From: Chitinophaga solisilvae
GTDB lineage: Bacteria > Bacteroidota > Bacteroidia > Chitinophagales > Chitinophagaceae
Assembly: GCF_009928525.1 (NCBI RefSeq)
Contig: NZ_JAABOK010000013.1
Coordinates: 62,001 to 126,000, forward strand
DNA: 64,000 bases
Direction: 5' to 3'
Below the pieces are notes generated by a model. That model saw nothing but the letters and a program-made list of their open reading frames with translations, did not search any database and had not been told where the DNA came from. Both the position numbers and the translations under genes were made by a program. Position 1 is the stretch's first letter. Each line of letters opens with the position of its first letter. This document shows, one piece after another, positions 61,861 to 64,000 of the stretch.

Positions 61861-62478
61861 ATGAAGAAATTTTTCTATGTCGTTGCCTTCATCCTGATCG
61901 GGCTGCTCACCTTCTGGCTGGGCAAGCGTTTCGGTAGTACGGAGGTCAGCCAGCAGGTTATTTCCAACAGCATCATTGTAAAAGAAATAGCGGAACTGGC
62001 CAGCCTGGATGTACAGGGAAACGCCAGCATCAAACGCAGCAATCTGGAAAACGACGGCAGCTGGACCGATAATCTGAGGAAAACCTTCCTGGAAAATACT
62101 GTCTGGGTATCTATTCCCTACCAGGCGAAGTACGGTGTGCATGTAGATGAGAAAGATTTTAAAGTAGAGATGACCCCTAAAAAGATCATCATCGATCTGC
62201 CGGCTCCCCGCCTGCTCAGCTATGAGCTGAAGATGGACCGGATGGAAACCTCCACCCGTAAAGGGCTTTTTCTTTCCCAGGACGATGAAGCCTATACGGC
62301 AGTACAGAAGAAACTCTACCAGACCTCCCGCGCGCAGCTGGAGGCAAATACCATATATATAGAGCAGTCAAAGGACAAGATCAGAAAGGTAATGGCGCAG
62401 TACTATGCTCCCTTTATGAAAGACCGTGCGCTGGAAGTCCGCTTTGACGCCGCCACAGCACCGCCGCCCCTGAAGTAA
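61861..62478 (+). CDS. DUF4230 membrane-anchored protein
   Basis: A 205-residue protein with one N-terminal membrane segment (about 4-20) and a DUF4230 domain outside: VISNSIIVKEIAELASLDV, VWVSIPYQAKYGVHVDEKDF, KIIIDLPAPRLLSYELKMD. Function unknown in the family. The start at 61861 (MKKFFYVVAF) fits the anchor; an upstream codon at 61831 adds ten residues without support. Its stop abuts that of the leftward gene. Confidence 0.8.
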   Translation: MKKFFYVVAFILIGLLTFWLGKRFGSTEVSQQVISNSIIVKEIAELASLDVQGNASIKRSNLENDGSWTDNLRKTFLENTVWVSIPYQAKYGVHVDEKDFKVEMTPKKIIIDLPAPRLLSYELKMDRMETSTRKGLFLSQDDEAYTAVQKKLYQTSRAQLEANTIYIEQSKDKIRKVMAQYYAPFMKDRALEVRFDAATAPPPLK

Positions 62479-63198
62479 TCAGGCGGCATTCAGCGCAATA
62501 AACCGCACCAGGCTCCGTTTGGCAACCGGCAACAATGTTTCATTCAGCGGCAATACCAGCGGCGTTTCCACACAATATACCGCCGGATTGGGCTGCTGCG
62601 CATGTTTGCGTATCAGGATGGTTTTGATATGCTCGCAGGTATGTACCAGGTCTTTCGTATAGGCCTCTACATATTCCGTGCGTATGCCCCGGTACTTTTC
62701 ATCATGACGCTCGAAGATGGTAAGCTGGTAGGAATATACCAGCGTATCACTGTAGCGGCCATCGCAGAGCAGCAGGTAGCCATTGGTGGTTTCCAGCGGT
62801 ACCAGCCCTACCGGCCAGATCTTCAGCTGGTGCTGCACAAATTCATAGATTTCCGTTCCGTCTTTAATCGTGTTGTTCATCTGTGACAGCGAGTAACCGA
62901 TAATATCTTCCAGTTCATCCATCAGTTCGTCATCCGTACTAAGTTGCTCATACAGCAGCTGCAGTTTCTCCAGGTTGACGGCTGTAAGCCGTTTGGGAAA
63001 CTGTTGCTCCAGCAGTTGCTTGTTCTCCCGGAAGGCGCGCAGATTGTTGAAATGGAAGATGATGTCGGAAAGCTGCGGGTACAGTTTGTTCTGGTTAAAA
63101 TGGCGGTGGATCTCCTGCAGGTAGGAAAGCAGAGTATATTTCTTCAGTTCAAAATCAATGTATCCATCTGCAAACCAGGTTTCGCTAAGCGTTCCCAT
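62479..63198 (-). CDS. Conserved-type cytoplasmic protein of unknown function
   Basis: A 239-residue protein I do not recognise. It starts MGTLSETWFADGYIDFELKKYTLLSYLQEIHRHF if the downstream ATG is used, which fits better than the 26 extra residues from 63276. The N-terminal half looks alpha-helical with possible coiled-coil (KQLLEQQFPKRLTAVNLEKL). The second half is beta-rich (YLLLCDGRYSDTLVYSYQLTIFE). It has no signal peptide or enzyme motif. Such proteins are frequent in Bacteroidota as single genes, from memory. Confidence 0.68.
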   Translation of the reverse strand: MGTLSETWFADGYIDFELKKYTLLSYLQEIHRHFNQNKLYPQLSDIIFHFNNLRAFRENKQLLEQQFPKRLTAVNLEKLQLLYEQLSTDDELMDELEDIIGYSLSQMNNTIKDGTEIYEFVQHQLKIWPVGLVPLETTNGYLLLCDGRYSDTLVYSYQLTIFERHDEKYRGIRTEYVEAYTKDLVHTCEHIKTILIRKHAQQPNPAVYCVETPLVLPLNETLLPVAKRSLVRFIALNAA

Positions 63199-63336
63199 AA
63201 CAAATAAATTTAATGGATCTGATACTGAATTTACGAAAAAAAGGGCAGAAAAGCCAGACAATATCTGCTGATACAAGTAATTAGTTGTATATTTAGAAAT
63301 AGCCGGTATCTTTTACTACAAAGGGTTTAACAATCA

Positions 63337-63344
63337 TATCTTTG
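63337..63344 (+). promoter_or_regulatory. Candidate -7 box for the RRM gene
   Basis: TATCTTTG matches TAnnTTTG. The predicted start near 63351 leaves a U-rich leader of about 100 nt, a length also seen for cold-shock-type genes; the role is inference. Confidence 0.38.
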
Positions 63345-63449
63345 TCAGGATTCGAGCCTGTTGGAAATATTTTTACCGTTCGACTTTTTTATTAGCGTTA
63401 ATTTCATAACTTCAGTATATTATTTTTCATTTTTTTAATTTCAGTTATC

Positions 63450-63770
63450 ATGAACATTTACGTAGCCAACCTGCATTATAGGTTGAACGATGAAGATCTC
63501 CATCAGATTTTCAGCGAATTTGGAGAGGTTACCTCCGCTAAGGTTATCAAAGACCATGAAACCGGCCGCTCCCGTGGTTTTGGTTTTGTGGAAATGCCTA
63601 ATCAGGAAGAAGGATCAAAGGCTATGGATAGTTTGAACGGCAGCGAAGTCGAAGGCAAACAACTGATGGTAAACGAAGCAAGACCTAAACAACCGAATAA
63701 TAATTTTAAAGGTGGCGGTGGCAACCGTGGCGGTGGATACGGCGGTGGTGGCCGTGATCGTCGTTATTAA
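63450..63770 (+). CDS. RRM-type RNA-binding protein with Gly-rich tail
   Basis: A 106-residue protein. RNP2 is IYVANL at 3-8 and RNP1 is RGFGFVEM at 42-49, the aromatic RNA contacts of an RNA recognition motif. The tail (about 86-106) is rich in Gly and Arg and probably aids RNA binding or condensation. Bacterial RRM proteins of this form are often cold-induced. It has a strong terminator 25 nt after the stop. Confidence 0.95.
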   Translation: MNIYVANLHYRLNDEDLHQIFSEFGEVTSAKVIKDHETGRSRGFGFVEMPNQEEGSKAMDSLNGSEVEGKQLMVNEARPKQPNNNFKGGGGNRGGGYGGGGRDRRY

Positions 63771-63795
63771 TCCCTTATTCGGGCACCAAGAAATT

Positions 63796-63825
63796 AAGGC
63801 TCACTTTTATAGTGAGCCTTTTTTA
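63796..63825 (+). terminator. Rho-independent terminator of the RRM gene
   Basis: A perfect 10-bp stem AAGGCTCACT / AGTGAGCCTT with a 5-nt loop, then a T-run. Confidence 0.9.
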
Positions 63826-63842
63826 TTGTGCAGATTTTTTCA

Positions 63843-63994
63843 AATTACGAATTACGAATTGCGAATTACGAATGAGAACGCGAAGATTAAAACGAAGATT
63901 AAAGGTGATGCCTATTAGATATTCCCTTTAATCTTCGTTTTAATCTTCGCGTTCTCATTCGTAATTCGCAATTCGTAATTCGTAATTCGTAATT
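63843..63994. repeat. Long palindrome P11, type A
   Basis: Left arm 63843-63904, right arm 63925-63994. The arms match, but the right array has one more 7-nt unit. The core has two exact 12-nt units, GCGAAGATTAAA and ACGAAGATTAAA (63880-63903). It lies 18 nt after the RRM terminator. Confidence 0.9.
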
Positions 63995-64000
63995 ATCCTA

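Noticed and set aside
1..64000. tRNA, rRNA or known riboswitch
   Set aside because: None recognised by eye. A covariance-model search would be needed to exclude small RNAs.

Overview
The window looks like a chromosomal segment from a Bacteroidota bacterium of the Chitinophagaceae, most likely Chitinophaga or a close relative. The evidence is four SusC/SusD pairs, many lipoproteins with the C-K-K start typical of the phylum, a bacillithiol-system YtxJ, an UbiA/UbiX/AroQ housekeeping set, FtsX-type permeases, and promoters fitting the Bacteroidota pattern TTTG-N19-TAnnTTTG. No rRNA, tRNA, CRISPR array, prophage or transposase gene was seen.

Layout. 1-3.2 kb: an aminoglycoside-phosphotransferase-like kinase, a secreted M57-type metalloprotease and a phosphopantetheinyl transferase. 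3.4-15.9 kb: a SusC/SusD pair, an FtsX permease, a cyclopropane fatty acid synthase, a large superfamily 1 helicase and a ThuA-like protein. 15.9-29.8 kb: one long leftward operon with two SusC/SusD pairs, two fasciclin lipoproteins (one fused to a CBM6-like domain), a DUF5007-like lipoprotein and a TIG/delta-60 lipoprotein. 30.6-32.8 kb: a receiver-only response regulator, an AraC regulator and a flavodoxin-fold oxidoreductase. 32.8-35.2 kb: a compact RiPP metallophore cluster of the bufferin/Hvf type. It has a precursor with three tandem EGKCG motifs, an MNIO (DUF692) enzyme, a DUF2063 partner and a DoxX membrane protein. 35.5-50.7 kb: mixed metabolism (LuxE-like synthetase, carboxyltransferase, UbiA-like protein, M42 peptidase, BioB, AroQ, UbiX, YtxJ, Mpl, exonuclease, dolichol-phosphate-mannose-synthase-like enzyme, EamA transporter). 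50.7-59.6 kb: a DeoR regulator divergent from a SusC/SusD pair and an S9 peptidase. 59.9-63.8 kb: AraC regulator, GNAT, DUF985 cupin, DUF4230 protein, an unknown protein and an RRM RNA-binding protein.

Two things stand out. First, the MNIO RiPP operon: the precursor is secreted, and a hairpin with a U-rich tail between precursor and enzyme genes probably sets their ratio. Second, a family of long intergenic palindromes (about ten sites). They are built from modules: outer arms of a 7-nt unit (AATTACG/AATTGCG) or an ATTTGAGATTTGGTT-like unit, around a core of 12-nt units close to GCGAAGATnnAA. Interiors differ between copies, yet in most the two arms of one copy match almost perfectly. Many copies start or end exactly at a stop codon. 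Where convergent genes are not separated by such a palindrome or a hairpin, their stop codons abut or overlap.

Functional names come from motif recognition by eye and memory of families. No database search was run.
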